A stretch of 64,000 nucleotides of DNA. Source: Arachis hypogaea (Eukaryota > Streptophyta > Magnoliopsida > Fabales > Fabaceae). Shown here one piece after another: positions 23,831 to 35,380 of this stretch; the first letter of the stretch is position 1; each line of letters opens with the position of its first letter. Where the stretch lies: the NCBI RefSeq assembly GCF_003086295.3, contig NC_092040.1, forward strand, positions 55,283,559 to 55,347,558, given 5' to 3'. Both the position numbers and the translations under genes were made by a program. Below the pieces are notes generated by a model. That model saw nothing but the letters and a program-made list of their open reading frames with translations. It searched no databases and was not told the DNA's origin.

Positions 23831-24894
23831 TGATGCATCACTATTTCATGGTATATTTTAGGTTGAATTGAATGCATTTTATCCATTATTCTAACACTTA
23901 TGCATATAATTTGCATGTTTTACATTTTCCTTCCTAATTTTGTGCTATGATGGAAAATATGCTTCTTTGGCCTTAAATTTGCTAATTTTAATCCTCTCTT
24001 ATTACCATTTGATGCTGTGATATGTTTGTTAAGTGTTTTCAGGGTTTATAAGGCAGGAGTGGCTTAGAGGATGGAAAAAAGCATGCAAAAATGGAAGGAA
24101 CACAAGAAATCAAGTATTTCAGAATCTGGTAGTGACGCACACGCATGGGCGACGCGTATGCATTCAGTGCAGCAGGGAAGCGATGCGTACGCGTGGATGA
24201 CGTGTATGCATGACCAGGAATTTTTTCAAGTGACACGTACGCGTGGCCGACGTGTATGTGTGACAGAGCATCACATGCTGCAATTACAGAAAATGCTGGG
24301 GTTGATTTCTGGGCTACTTTTGGCCCAATTTCAAGCCTGAAAATGAAGAATAGAGGTTGCTGAGTGGAGCTGGAAAGAGGAGATCATTCATTCACACTTT
24401 CATTCATACACACATTAGGTTTTAGATGTAGTTTTCTACAGAGAGAGGCTCTCTCCTCTCTTTAGATTTTAGGGTTTTTAGTTTTATTTCTTTTCCAATT
24501 CAGATTTTTATTTTGCTTTAATTTAGTTTCTCTTCTACATCCTATTATTCTAGCATCTTAGTTTATTTTATCTTGTTGGTTTCTTTATTTTCCCAATTTA
24601 GTTTATGAACTCTTCATGTTAGACTTAATTTCCTTTTTAATGCAATTTGAGGTATTTCATGTTTATTGCTACTTTTTTCATTTGTTATTATTGATTCCTT
24701 GCAATTGTTGGTCCTATATTTTACATTCTCTTATTAATTTTCTATGCTTTTATTTTGTGCCTTCCAAGTGTTTGATAAAATGTTTGCATGGATTTTTATT
24801 TAGATTTTTATGTTCTTGACTTGGATTGATTATTTAGAGACTCTTGAGTTATCAAAAGTCTTTTATTAATTGGTGATTGAAGATTTTCGGTTAG
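23831..24894 (+). mobile_element. 3' LTR of element 2, cut by next LTR
   Basis: Begins TGATGCATCACTATTTCATG and follows the 19692 LTR closely up to TTTTCGGTTAG, where another LTR begins at 24895. The continuation seen in the sister LTR (CTTGAACTTCACC) does not reappear in the window. It has an ACGCGT-type segment (24125-24265) and a GAGAGAGGCTCTCTC palindrome (about 24440). Confidence 0.85.
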
Positions 24895-27800
24895 TGATGC
24901 GCCGCTATTTGATGGTACATATTGTGCTTAATTTAGGTAGATTTTATCCACTTTTCCCACATTTATTCAATGAAATAGCATGGTTTCATGATTTTTCTCC
25001 TAAATTGTGCTTAAGTGTAAAAACATGCTTTTTAGGCCCTTAATTGGTCAATTTTGATTCACCTTTGATTCCATTAGATGCCTTGATGTGTTAGTGATTT
25101 CAGGATGGAAAAGCTAAGAATGGATCAAAGGGATGAATAGGAAAAGCATGCAAGTAGAGAAATCATGGAAAATCAAGGATTTGGGATGAACTCATCGACG
25201 CACACGCGCAGAAGACGCGCACGCGTGGATGGAAGGTCGCATGGCGACGCGTACGCGTACATGATGCGTACGCGTGGATAGCAAATTGTCAAGCGACTCA
25301 CACACGTGAGCCACGCGTACGCGTCGGTGCTCGCATATAACCCACTTAAAGTGAATCCGCTGGGGACGATTTCTGGGCTTCCCATGCCCAAATCCAACAC
25401 ACTTCTGATGCTATTAAACCCAAGGATTGAAGGGGAAAAGGAGGATCTCTCATCATCTAATCACTTAGTTAGGAGTTAGTTACCAAGGAGTTTTAGTTAG
25501 AGTTAGTTTCTAGAGAGAGAAACTTTCTCTTCTCTCTAGAATTAGGATGGATTAGGTTTAATTCTTCTCTTAGATCTAGGGTTAGTTCATGCTTTGATCT
25601 ACTTTTCCTCTTCAATTCCTTGTTCTTCTACCTTTCCTCTCTCTAGTTTTGTACTTTAATTTCTTGTAATTCTTTACTTTGTTGTTGATACACTCTTGTT
25701 CCTTTTATTTTCTTTTACTGCAAATTGAGGTAATTCATGTCAATTGTGCTTTCTTTGATTGTTGTTGTTAATTTCCTTGCAATTAGTAGTTGTTAGATTT
25801 CATTCTTATTGTTAATTTACTATGCTTACCTTTTATGCCTTCCAAGTATTTGATAAAATGCTTGGAACGATGATAGAGTAGAATTTTTTTTCTAGGCTTA
25901 GGTTGAGTAATTGGAGACTCTTGAGTTATCAAAGTCTCTTTTTGATTGATAATTAGGAGTTGCTAATTGATTTGAATTCCACTAAAACTAGTCTTTTCTT
26001 AGGAGTTGACTAGGACTTGAGGAATTAAATTGATTACTTCCACTTGACTTTTCTTCATAGTTAGAGGTTAACTAAGTGGAGCAATGAACAATTGTCATCA
26101 CAATTGATGAAGATAATGAGGATAGGATTGGTAATTCTCATACCTTGCCAAGAGCTTTCTTAGTTGTTATTTTAATTCTTGCAATTTACATTTCTTGTTT
26201 CTTGCCATCAAAACCCCAAAATATACAACTCATAACCAATAATGAGAACACTTCCCTGCAATTCCTTTGAGAGATGACCTGAGGTTTGAATACTTCGGTT
26301 ATTAATTTTAGGGGTTTGTTGATGAGCGGATAATTTGTATACTTTTTGGCATTGTTTTTAGTATGTTTTTGTTATGATCTAGTTAGTTTTTAGTATATTT
26401 TTATTAGTTTTTAGTTAAAATTCACTTCTCTGGACTTTACTATGAGTTTGTGTGTTTTTCTGTGATTTCAGGTATTTTCTGGCTGAAATTGAGGGACCTG
26501 AGCAAAAATCTTATTCAGAGACCAAAAAGGACTGCAGATGCTGTTGGATTCTGACCTCCCTGCACTCGAAGTGGATTTTCTGGAGCTACAGAAGCCCAAT
26601 TGGCGCGCTCTCAAAGGCGTTGGAAAGTAGACATCCTGGGCTTTCCAGCAATATATGATAGTCCATACTTTGCCCAAGATTTGATGGCCCAAACCGGCGT
26701 TCAAAGTCACCTCAAGAAATCCCAGCGTTAAACGCTGGAACTGGCACCCAAATGGGAGTTAAACGCCCAAACTGGCACTAAAGCTGGCGTTTAACTCCAA
26801 GAGGAGTCTCTGCACGAAATTTGCTTCATTGCTCAGCCCAAGCACACACCAAGTGGGCCCGAAAGTGGATTTTTATGTCATTTACTCATTTCTGTACACC
26901 TTAGGTTACTAGTTCTTATAAGTAGGACCTTTTACTATTGTAAAAAAAAAGGACTTTGGTAGCTATCTTCGTTTTGTATGCTATCTTAGATCATTGGGAG
27001 GCTGGCCATTCGGCCATGCCTAGACCTCATGCTTATGTATTTTCAACGGTGGAGTTTCTACACACCATAGATTAAGGTGTGGAGCTCTGCTGTACCTCGA
27101 GTGTTAATGCAATTACTATTGTTCTTCCATTCAATTCCGCTTGTTCTTTGTCCAAGATATCATTTGTTCTTCAACTTGATGAAGGTGATGATTGTCACGA
27201 ATCATCACCATTCTCACCCATGAACAAAGTGACTGACAACCACTCTTGTTCTACAAGCAACTAAGGCCATAGTGAATATCTCTTGGATTCCTGATTGCAC
27301 GATGCATGGTTGATCGCCTGACAACCGAGTGCTCGCCTGACAAACGAGCCAACCATTCCGTGAGATTAGAGTCTTCGTGGTATAGGCGAGAACTGATGGC
27401 AGCATTCAAGAGAATCCGGAAGGTCTAACCTTGTCTGTGGTATTCTGAGTAGGATTCAATGACTGAATGACTGTGACGTGCTTCAAACTCCTGAGGGCGG
27501 GGCGTTAGTGACAGACGCAAAAGAATCACTGGATTCTATTCCGGCCTGATTGAGAACCGACAGATGAATTCCGCTATGCTGTGACAGAGCATATGCAATC
27601 GCTTTCACTGAGAGGATGGGAGGTAGCCACTGACAACGGTGAAACCCTTGCTTAAGCTTGCCATGGAAAGGAGTAAGAAGGATTGGATGAAGACAGTAGG
27701 AAAGCAGAGAGACGGAAGGGAAGGCATCTTCATGCGCTTATCTGAAGTTCCTACCAATGAATTACATAAGTATCTCTATCTTTACCTTTGTGTTATTTTC

Positions 27801-28165
27801 GTTCATCACCATTACTACTTGAGGTTGCCTGACTAAGATTTACAAGATGACCATAGCTTGCTTCAATACTAACAATCTCCGTGGGATCGACCCTTACTCG
27901 CGTAAGGTTTATTACTTGGACGACCCAGTGCACTTGCTGGTTAGTTGTGCGAAGTTGTGTAATGTCATGGTATTGAGCTACCACGTTTTTGGAGCCATTA
28001 CTGGGGATTATGAGAGTTGTGAAAAAGTATTGTTCACAATTTCGCGCACCATTTGTACTTATGACAAACAAAGTTTTGTATGAAAGAATTTTAGTTGGTT
28101 TAGAAACTATACTTTCAACGAGAACTTATTGTGAAATTCTATACCACACAAAAATTCATTCATCA
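24895..28165 (+). mobile_element. 5' LTR, TGATGCGCCGCTATTTGATGG family, interrupted
   Basis: Starts TGATGCGCCGCTATTTGATG and ends ACAAAAATTCATTCATCA three bases before a primer site. Removing the solo LTR at 26320-28051 and one copy of its target duplication leaves about 1534 bp. It has an ACGCGT-rich segment (25195-25325) and a TATTAAA box at about 25409. It sits in the middle of the LTR starting at 23831. No second LTR of this family is in the window. Confidence 0.82.
26320..28051 (+). mobile_element. Solo LTR, TGATGAGCGG family (1732 bp)
   Basis: Starts TGATGAGCGGATAATTTGTA and ends TTTCGCGCACCA, flanked by a perfect 5-bp duplication TTTGT (26315-26319 and 28052-28056). No internal retroelement sequence lies between, so it is a solo LTR formed by LTR-LTR recombination. 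The host LTR resumes exactly after it. It contains a TATA word TATAAGTA (26917-26924) and GGCGTTTAACTCC-type words (26700-26800). Confidence 0.92.
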
Positions 28166-28168
28166 AAA

Positions 28169-28186
28169 TGGTGCCGTTGCCGGGGA
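28169..28186 (+). promoter_or_regulatory. Primer binding site (tRNA-Asp type)
   Basis: TGGTGCCGTTGCCGGGGA, three bases after the LTR end, differs by one base from the complement of the plant tRNA-Asp 3' end as found at 43817 and 46283. Confidence 0.85.
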
Positions 28187-28322
28187 ATTGCAAATCTGCA
28201 CTTGTTATTGGTTATTGTATATATGTGAATGTTGTGAATAGTTTGCTCTTTTGTTAGTAGTTAGACTTTATCGCTTTGTTTTTGTGCTTTTTGTTTTTTT
28301 TTTTGTTTTTGTCTTTGCTATC

Positions 28323-29858
28323 ATGAATTCTTATTGTGGCTATGAGTTTGGTCCTAGCTATGTTGTAGGAGATGTGAACTTTAATGACAACATGTACCAA
28401 GGATGGAACCATCAAAGATGGGAGGAGTCTCAAGGAATTGATCACTCCTCTTGACAACAACCTCCGGATACGTATAGGTATAATTTCCATCATAATGCAT
28501 GTCAATCCAACGGCTATGGTGAATTTCCTTGTGATTATCAACAACCACCATCATCACATGCCAATGAACCTCATCCTCAACATGATCTTCAACTATGCTC
28601 ACAAGCCCCTTTCTACCAACCAACTCCCTGTGACCCTTATCCATCAAATAACCAACCACCCATACCAAATCTTTGTGACCATTATGAGCGAAAACCTATA
28701 GAACCACCACAATCCCATCATGATTACTACAATGAGACACCTCAATACACCCCGTCTCCATATTTTCACCAAGAAGAACTACCTTCCTACTATGAACCCT
28801 TTCTCCAAAATAATGAACTCTCCTATCCATCCCAAGCCCCAATAGATGATTCTCTCACTTTGCTACTTCAAGGGCAAGCAGATATGCAAAGGAACACATT
28901 AGAGTTTGTAACTAACTTGACCAAGGTAGTCCACACTTTAGCTACCCAATGCTTGAATGCTCAAGGTGCTTCCGTGGCCACATGTGAAGGATCAAAAGAA
29001 GAGCATAGCATAAGAGAGATTAGAAGCTCCGGTGGGAAATAAGGAGTGGGATTTTGTATTGGAAAAATTAGAGGAAGCCATGATCGTTGAAGAAGAGGAA
29101 GAAGTGGTTGAAGACTTAGGAGATGCAGAACCACCATGGGAATCTCAAGAACTTCTCTCCAAGAAGCTTGATATTGATATTGAGGACAACCCCCATGGTA
29201 TATCATAGATGGAGATCGTAAGGTAGTCGATCAAGAGATGGATACGATCATTGATGAATTCTTGTCCAAAATAGAATCCTCTTCCATGGAATATGAAGTT
29301 GAAGCTATTGAAGACAACTCTACATCGAGTAACATTGATGACCTTGTTGAAGACTCTTCCATTGAATGTGAAGTTGATGTTGAAGTAAATTTCACACAAC
29401 CTCCAAAGTTTGACTTGATTGATGATGAAGAGGATTTGGAAGAAGTTAACAAGCAAGGAGAAATTGAAGAAAGTTTTCAAGACGTAGAAATAACTAAGGA
29501 AGAGTATAAGGGAGTAGACCTCGCATTGTCTAAGTGTGGGGAAGTTCCCCTTCCTAAGTCACTATCCAACACATCATTCAAGTGGGTAAAATTCTTACCC
29601 TTAAGCTTCACTTTCTCACTTGAATATGGTTTGATTGAAACGGATGGGCAACTTAGAGCTCTTTGTGGGGTTAAGAGTAAGAGGGAATTGTGTAGTGGTT
29701 GGAAGTTTGATATTGAGCTCATTAAGGTTGAACTTTCAAGGAGTAGGCACCATGATTGGATAAATGCAAGTTTGTGTGGGTCTAGGAGGAAATTTGGTGT
29801 TCTAAGGAGAATTCTATGTGTCAACCACCCGGATGAAAGAACCATGATGATCAACTAG
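28323..29858 (+). pseudogene. Gln/Pro/Tyr-rich orphan retroelement ORF, decayed
   Basis: ATG at 28323 opens NSYCGYEFGPSYVVGDVNF and WNHQRWEESQGIDHSS before a TGA (28452-28454). The same frame then continues with DYQQPP, YYNETPQYTPSPYFHQEELP and LLQGQADMQRNTLEFVTNLT to a stop near 29042. After a frameshift a 206-codon frame (29238-29858) gives an acidic region (VEDSSIECEVDVEV) and the tail FKWVKFLPLSF, LEYGLIETDGQLRAL, SLCGSRRKFG. It sits where gag would be, right after the primer site, and may be a highly diverged gag. Homologues: 43963-55763 and 990-1391. No zinc knuckle or protease motif is visible. Confidence 0.7.
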
Positions 29859-30372
29859 AAGACGGGTGTGAAAACAAGATATGGGATCCTGGATCACAAC
29901 ACGAAGACCAACTTTGGGAGCTCATATATTGGGTAGAACTTCACCCAAGCCTGGTGAAGACGGTTGGAAATTCTGACAACCGCTTGAGAAGCAAGCATCC
30001 TTGGAGATTTAAGAATGAATACAAGCATTAACCACCATGACGAAGAGCTTCCCAAATGTCCAACTTAAGGAGTTAAACTAAAAGTGTTAGGTGAGAGACA
30101 CTCCACCATGGTAAACTCTATCCATTCTCTTGTAGGTTTGATTAAAAAGTGATTTGAGTTACCATTTTAGGTAGTTTTCCATTCATATAGTCTTGTTTTA
30201 ATACCTTGGTTGTTAGTTGCTTGAGGTGCAAGTTACGTTTGCTTTGTGATTGAAAATTCTTCAAACCTAAAAAGATTTTTGTTAATGTTGCATTTTTGTA
30301 GTTTTGAGTTGCAGGCAGTGTTAGGGGGATTTTTAGCTGTTTTGGGTGTTTCTAAAAAAAAGGGGGAAAGCC
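29859..30372 (+). other. Post-ORF spacer of pol-less element
   Basis: Contains the AATGTCCAACTTAAGGA and AAAGTGTTAGG segment seen after the ORF in sister elements (1430, 55780), then T-rich DNA. No gene. Confidence 0.6.
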
Positions 30373-30795
30373 ACGCGTACGCACACATTACGCGTACGCA
30401 CACATTACGTGTACGCGTCGATGCGCAAACACGCCTCCATACATTATACCCGAGAGTTGTGCCATATTTGTGCCCATTTTGTGCCTTTGGCCCAATTCTA
30501 ACCCACGCGTACGCGTACATCACGTGCACACGTCGATCCGCAAACACCCCATCTACGCGCAAGCGCCCATGACACGTACGCGTCGATGCATGAGTCCAGC
30601 TCCCAAACATCATACCCGATAGTCATGCCACTTTTGTGCCAGAGGCACAATTTTCGTTCCACGCGTACACGTTCATCACGCATACACATTGATGCGCACT
30701 CTCTCCATATATGCATACGCGTGCTTAGCGCTTTCGCATTGATCACCTTTTTGTTCATCCACGCGCACGCGTAGAGAACGCGTACGTGTGGATTC
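30373..30795 (+). repeat. ACGCGTACGC palindromic CpG array
   Basis: Words such as CCACGCGTACGCACAC, CACGCGTACGCGTACATC and CACGCGCACGCGTAGAG, spaced 20-60 bp apart. Same place in the element as the arrays at 1606 and 21205. Confidence 0.85.
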
Positions 30796-32496
30796 AAATA
30801 CATTGACCCCAACGACGTGGAAGCCCTAGCCATTCGTGCAACCCTCTCCTCTTCCAACGTTCCCTTTTCCTCTCTCCTCCAAACCCAAACCCCCATAACC
30901 GCCCCACAAGCTCTCCAACCACCACTACCGGCCACTCTTCTAGTAACCCGTCGTCACTGACGGCCGCCCTATCTCCACTCTTTCTTCCCCTATCTCTCAC
31001 TGTTTCTGCTCCTTGCCCCGACCAGCACCGCCATGACCATCCCTTGCCGTCGGCGAGCCACGCCACAACTACCAACTTCTCCCATCTCTCCTTCCCTTAA
31101 GTCCGCAAGCGCAGTGCCCTGAGCTAGCCACTACTAGGCTCTATTCGACCCTGTTCTGTGTTGCTTTCCCGTTGGATTCGCCACATTCTCAATGCCGCTG
31201 CGAACCACCGGTCGCCACGATTCCTAGGCGGCACTGCTCCCTACTCCCGTTCATTTTCCAGTTCATTCTCGATTTTCCCTCCAGGTTCCCCTGCCTCCTG
31301 CTTTGTTTTTGCTTTCTGCTGTTAATTCTGTTTACTTAGCTTATTCATTTAATTCTTCTTGCTTAGGATAGCTTAGAATTGCATGTTTTAGTTGATCCTA
31401 GGTAGTTAGGTAGCTAGGTTGTGATTAGAGGATTCTAAGTCTGATAAGTGCTCCGTTCTTATTATCTGATATAGTTGAATTTCATTTGTTTTCTGATTGG
31501 TGATGATATTGTGCTTTGTGTATATCTTGCCACCTCTGTGCTAAATTTTGTTTCATGTGGATTGTTTCACTGCTGCCCTGCTACTTTTAATTGTGTCTTC
31601 CCCACTATTTTTGTTGATGTTTGCTATTCAGGAACGTCCATTTTACTGCCGGAATGCTGCCCAATTTTTTTTTTGGAAATTGCCATGTTCTTAAAGTACA
31701 CCTAGGTATTGATTTGGAACTTCTTTGAATTGAAATTCAAGTGACATACACCAAACACAATACACAGGTTGTTTGGCAGACATATCTGTGTTTTGTGTTC
31801 CCTTTTATGCGCCTTGTTGATTAATAGAGTCAAAGAGCTAATTGGCAAATTTCTTTGTCAATTGGAACTTGATTAAATGATCAATTTTTTTCAAGTGTAA
31901 CTATTGGTCTAATCTTGCCTATGTAACCAGTTTTTCTTGTCTAATTGGCCTTGGGTTACATAAGCATATTTTAAATCTTTCAGCACCAACATTACAAACT
32001 CAGTGACCATAAACATTGATGATGACTTGCATCGTTTTCCATGTTTTTATCATTTCATATTTCATCATAAATGTCATACATCATACTCATGAATGTGAAT
32101 ATGCTTGTTCTATATACTTTTTGAGCCTCCCTGGATTAAGTCCCTTAATAGTTGTGCCACTAATATTTGACCTAGCTTCTAACTTTTGACCTTGTTAACT
32201 CTCTAATTCTTTTTTTAGCTTTCACATTAACTTTTTCTTATTCTTTGAGGCATGATGATTATGGTTACTTAACAAACAAGCATTTTGTTAGTATTGCATG
32301 TTCTTGGATTGTGTTTGATTGTTATCTAAATTATGTTTGCTTGCAATCCAAGAGTTTTCTTGTTTGATTCACTTCATGAGAGTATCTCTATGTCAATCCT
32401 CTTATTTCCTATTTTTCTGCCCATACTTGATTCCTTGCTTCCTATTCCTCTACTTGGCTTAATTGTTTATGTCCTGTAACTTCTATTTTCTCCAAA
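30796..32496 (+). other. CT-rich then AT-rich non-coding region
   Basis: 30830-31280 is CT-rich with CCACCACTACCGGCCACTC-like words. The rest is AT-rich, with a donor-like AG/GTT near 31282 and a pyrimidine run before 32497. It resembles a long 5' leader with intron. No ORF recognised. Confidence 0.5.
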
Positions 32497-33838
32497 ATGA
32501 CTGATAGAGGTAAAGCAAAGGTGACCTTTCGAAAAAAGAAGAAAACTCAATCTTACATTGCTTTTCCTTTCTCCGATTATGCCAAGAACACTCTTTCAGA
32601 AAAGGATAAAGCAAATCAGTTACTACCGCTTACCGACGCCGACAAGTTTTCAAACTTATACTGTGAGCTCCGCTTTCCATCCTTTTAGGAGCGGAAGCTC
32701 AATATAGAGAAGAAGCTCGTCATTCCTTCAAATATGAAGCAGTACATTAAGCTTCGGCTTGATGGGTTAGGCCTAGGCTTCGTGGATAGGGCGCTAGTTA
32801 GGGTGAATAAATCATGGGTCTGAGAATTATATTGCAACTTCTATACACCGACCCTCGATTCACCTGAAAGGCGGGCAAGTTCTGATGACAGAAGCTAACA
32901 TTGAGGATGCACTCCGCTGTCTACCTAAGACTGGTGATACTGATGCCTTTACATAGGCTGAGGCGGAGTTGCACAGTATGACATATGATTATGATGCTCT
33001 GAGGAATGTAGTAGCCACCCTGGACACCCCTTGGGAAATGGATGCCAATAAGATGAAGCCCAAGGGGATGATGTTCGAATATCTAACTCGATAGGCAAGG
33101 ACATGGCAGCATATCTTTGCTCATTATGTGATGCCTACCACGCACTTCTCCGAGATTCCAGTGGCTATGCTCGCTCTAATCAGATGCATTGTGGAGGGAC
33201 ACCGGCTGTATATCCCCCACCTGATCAGGAGATTTATGTGGTGGGCACATATCAGAGTCATATTCCCATTCCCTGCCTTGGTCACTGAGATGTGTCAGTG
33301 GGCTGGTGTACCCTGGCACCAGGATGATGAGTCGCCACCCCCGATCTACAGTAAGGAGACAGTGATTTCGTGGGGGACTTGGGTGGACGAGAGACCAGCC
33401 CCGCGCAGATCCATAGCCCGCTTAGCAGCAGCAGCATCTATACCAACACCTTCCTCAGCAGCCGCAGCATCTGGCCCATCATCTTCTTCAGTTACAGCAG
33501 GACCATCTACAGCACCAGCAGCACCTATTGCACATCCACCTCCACCAGCACCCCAGCCGATGTACTTACTAGTACAGTGTCTTTTCTGATTCATGGAGCG
33601 TAGTGAGCGCCGCATCATGCGACACCTTGATCGAGTGGATCAGATGCTTGTAGCACTGGGCGCCGAGATGTCTCTTGATGACGACCCCTCTTCCGCAGAG
33701 GAGGAGGAGCAGGCTCAGCAGCCAGAGGCACCTACACTGACCCAGGCTACCCCAGAGGTGCAGCAGACCTCTGTAGAGCCACAGCCTCAGCCCCAGCCAG
33801 ATGCGACTGTTGACCCTCACCCCGAGTCCAAGTCATAG
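32497..33838 (+). pseudogene. Second ORF (putative plant transposon protein-like), decayed
   Basis: ATG at 32497 opens MTDRGKAKVTFRKKKK. With frameshifts near 32870 and further stops the reading continues ELYCNFYTPTLDS, HLKGGQVLMTEANIEDALRC, ARTWQHIFAHYVMPTTHFSE and MLALIRCIVEGHRLYIPHLI. The order of a REFYxN-like word, a VxG/TE/IxxAL word and PTxHxSEI fits the family annotated as putative plant transposon protein, also seen at 51175 and 59354. An Ala/Ser/Pro linker and a Glu/Gln/Pro-rich tail (33593-33838) follow. It is not functional. The family assignment is from memory. Confidence 0.6.
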
Positions 33839-33842
33839 CTAT

Positions 33843-33880
33843 AGCATCGAGGACGATTCTTCATTCTAAGTGTGGGGAGG
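33843..33880 (+). promoter_or_regulatory. Internal hairpin plus PPT-like box after ORF2
   Basis: AGCATCG-AGGA-CGATTCT (33843-33860) pairs six of seven positions around an AGGA loop. AAGTGTGGGGAGG (33868-33880) follows after seven bases. It lies directly after the ORF stop. Confidence 0.6.
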
Positions 33881-35342
33881 TCAACGTCGTCGCCGTCGGT
33901 GGAATTGCTATTTGGGGTGACATTTCGGACATTTATCTCTTGTTTTGCATTATTTTGTTATATTTCGCACTTTTGGATTATTGTATATAGTAGCACCTTG
34001 GATACTTTTATTTTGGTTTGTTACATTTTGCACTTTGAGTAGTATAAATTTCATATTTTTAGTAGGATTTTGCATTTGTAGTTGATAGCATATATATATA
34101 GTTCATGAGTTAGTTGTGATTGAAAAAAATTGGATTATTGAGCCTAGTTGACCCTTTCTGCTTATGAGAATTCAGTTTGTTTGAAAAAGGGGGACAAACT
34201 AAGGAATTTTTGAATTTCTCAATCACAACATTGCATTTAGATAATAAGCTTTGTGAAAATATTGAGATTTTTTAATAAATTTAGCTATAGGGCCCCAATT
34301 GATTTGAGTAGAAATTTTCCTCATTTAACAACCTTTGTAACCAACTTTGAGCCTGCGCTCAACCCACTTGTTCTTAATTTCAGCACATTACAAGCCAAAA
34401 GCGGAAAATCATGAATGTCCTTATTTGAATCTTTGATTAGTTTAGGCTAGTGTGTGTGTGTCATTCAAGTGTGGGGAAATGGGGGGGGGGGGAATTGATT
34501 GAGGTAAGAGCATGTTGTTGTTTGTGTTAAAAATATTGGGAAGTGGATACGTACTCATGAGTTAACTAAAAATGTAGATCACATGCATTGATAAGAAAAA
34601 TAAAAGAAGAGAAAAACAAAAAGAAAAAAGAAAAGGAATGAATAATGAGAAAAAAATGTAGAAGAAAAAGAAAAAAAAGAAAAGAGAAAAGAAAGAAAGG
34701 AAAATGGGATAAAATGCCCCAAAGTAAGACTCAATAACAATCAATGCATATGTGTAGTGATCAAGAGTGAATGCATGAGTATGTGAAAAAGTGAGGAATG
34801 GGTAGTTAGGTTAGTACATAATTGTATAGGATGTTATATAGGTTAGGTGGGAAGTTTAGGTTAATCAAAGAACTCAAATTTTAGTCCACTTAACTAAATA
34901 TATAACCCCACCTTGACCCTAGCCCTATTACAACCTAAGAAAAGATCTCATGATATATGTATGTGTGCATATAATAATTGTTGATTATTAGAGAAAGAAC
35001 AAATTTTGGAAAGCATGAAATAGAGGAGAATTGAGTGATTAACCTTATACACCAAGCGAATAGAGTGTAAACACTTCCGGTGAGGGTTCGAAATCCAACT
35101 TCTTGTTCCTGGCTCTCACGAGCATTCTTCATGCAAGTTATGCGCATTTCACTTTGATGATTAAAATTGTTAGAATTCATGCATTGCTTATCATTTTGCC
35201 CCACGTGCTTATGTTTTCTCTTGGAAGATTGATTTTCTTGTGACCAAGTAGATGCTAACAATCATCTTAGTTGCATTCGTATAGATAGATTGCATTTCAT
35301 GAATCTCATTCTCTTGTAATCCTTTGGTCTTTTGCTCTCCTT
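33881..35342 (+). other. Conserved 3' non-coding block with purine tract
   Basis: Aligns by eye with 3120-4430 and 22600-23790. It contains a second AAGTGTGGGG box without hairpin (34459), a run of a dozen G (about 34480-34492), an A-rich purine tract (34590-34700), TGGGATAAAATGCCCCA, and AGCCCTATTACAACC. No ORF is supported. Confidence 0.6.
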
Positions 35343-35380
35343 TAGCATGAGGACATGCTATAGTCTAAGTGTGGGGATGT
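35343..35380 (+). promoter_or_regulatory. Terminal hairpin plus polypurine tract
   Basis: TAGCATG-AGGA-CATGCTA (35343-35360), six bases, then AAGTGTGGGGATGT (35367-35380) abutting the LTR at 35381. Confidence 0.8.

Noticed and set aside
26452..26658. 68-codon frame MFFCDFRYFLAEIEG repeated at 44752 and 53340
   Set aside because: It lies in U3 of the LTRs and is kept only because the LTR copies are young. Older LTRs of the family do not keep the frame.
28170..28190. tRNA gene at the CCGTTGCCGGGGA sites
   Set aside because: Only the 18-nt primer complement is present, directly after LTR ends. There is no cloverleaf.
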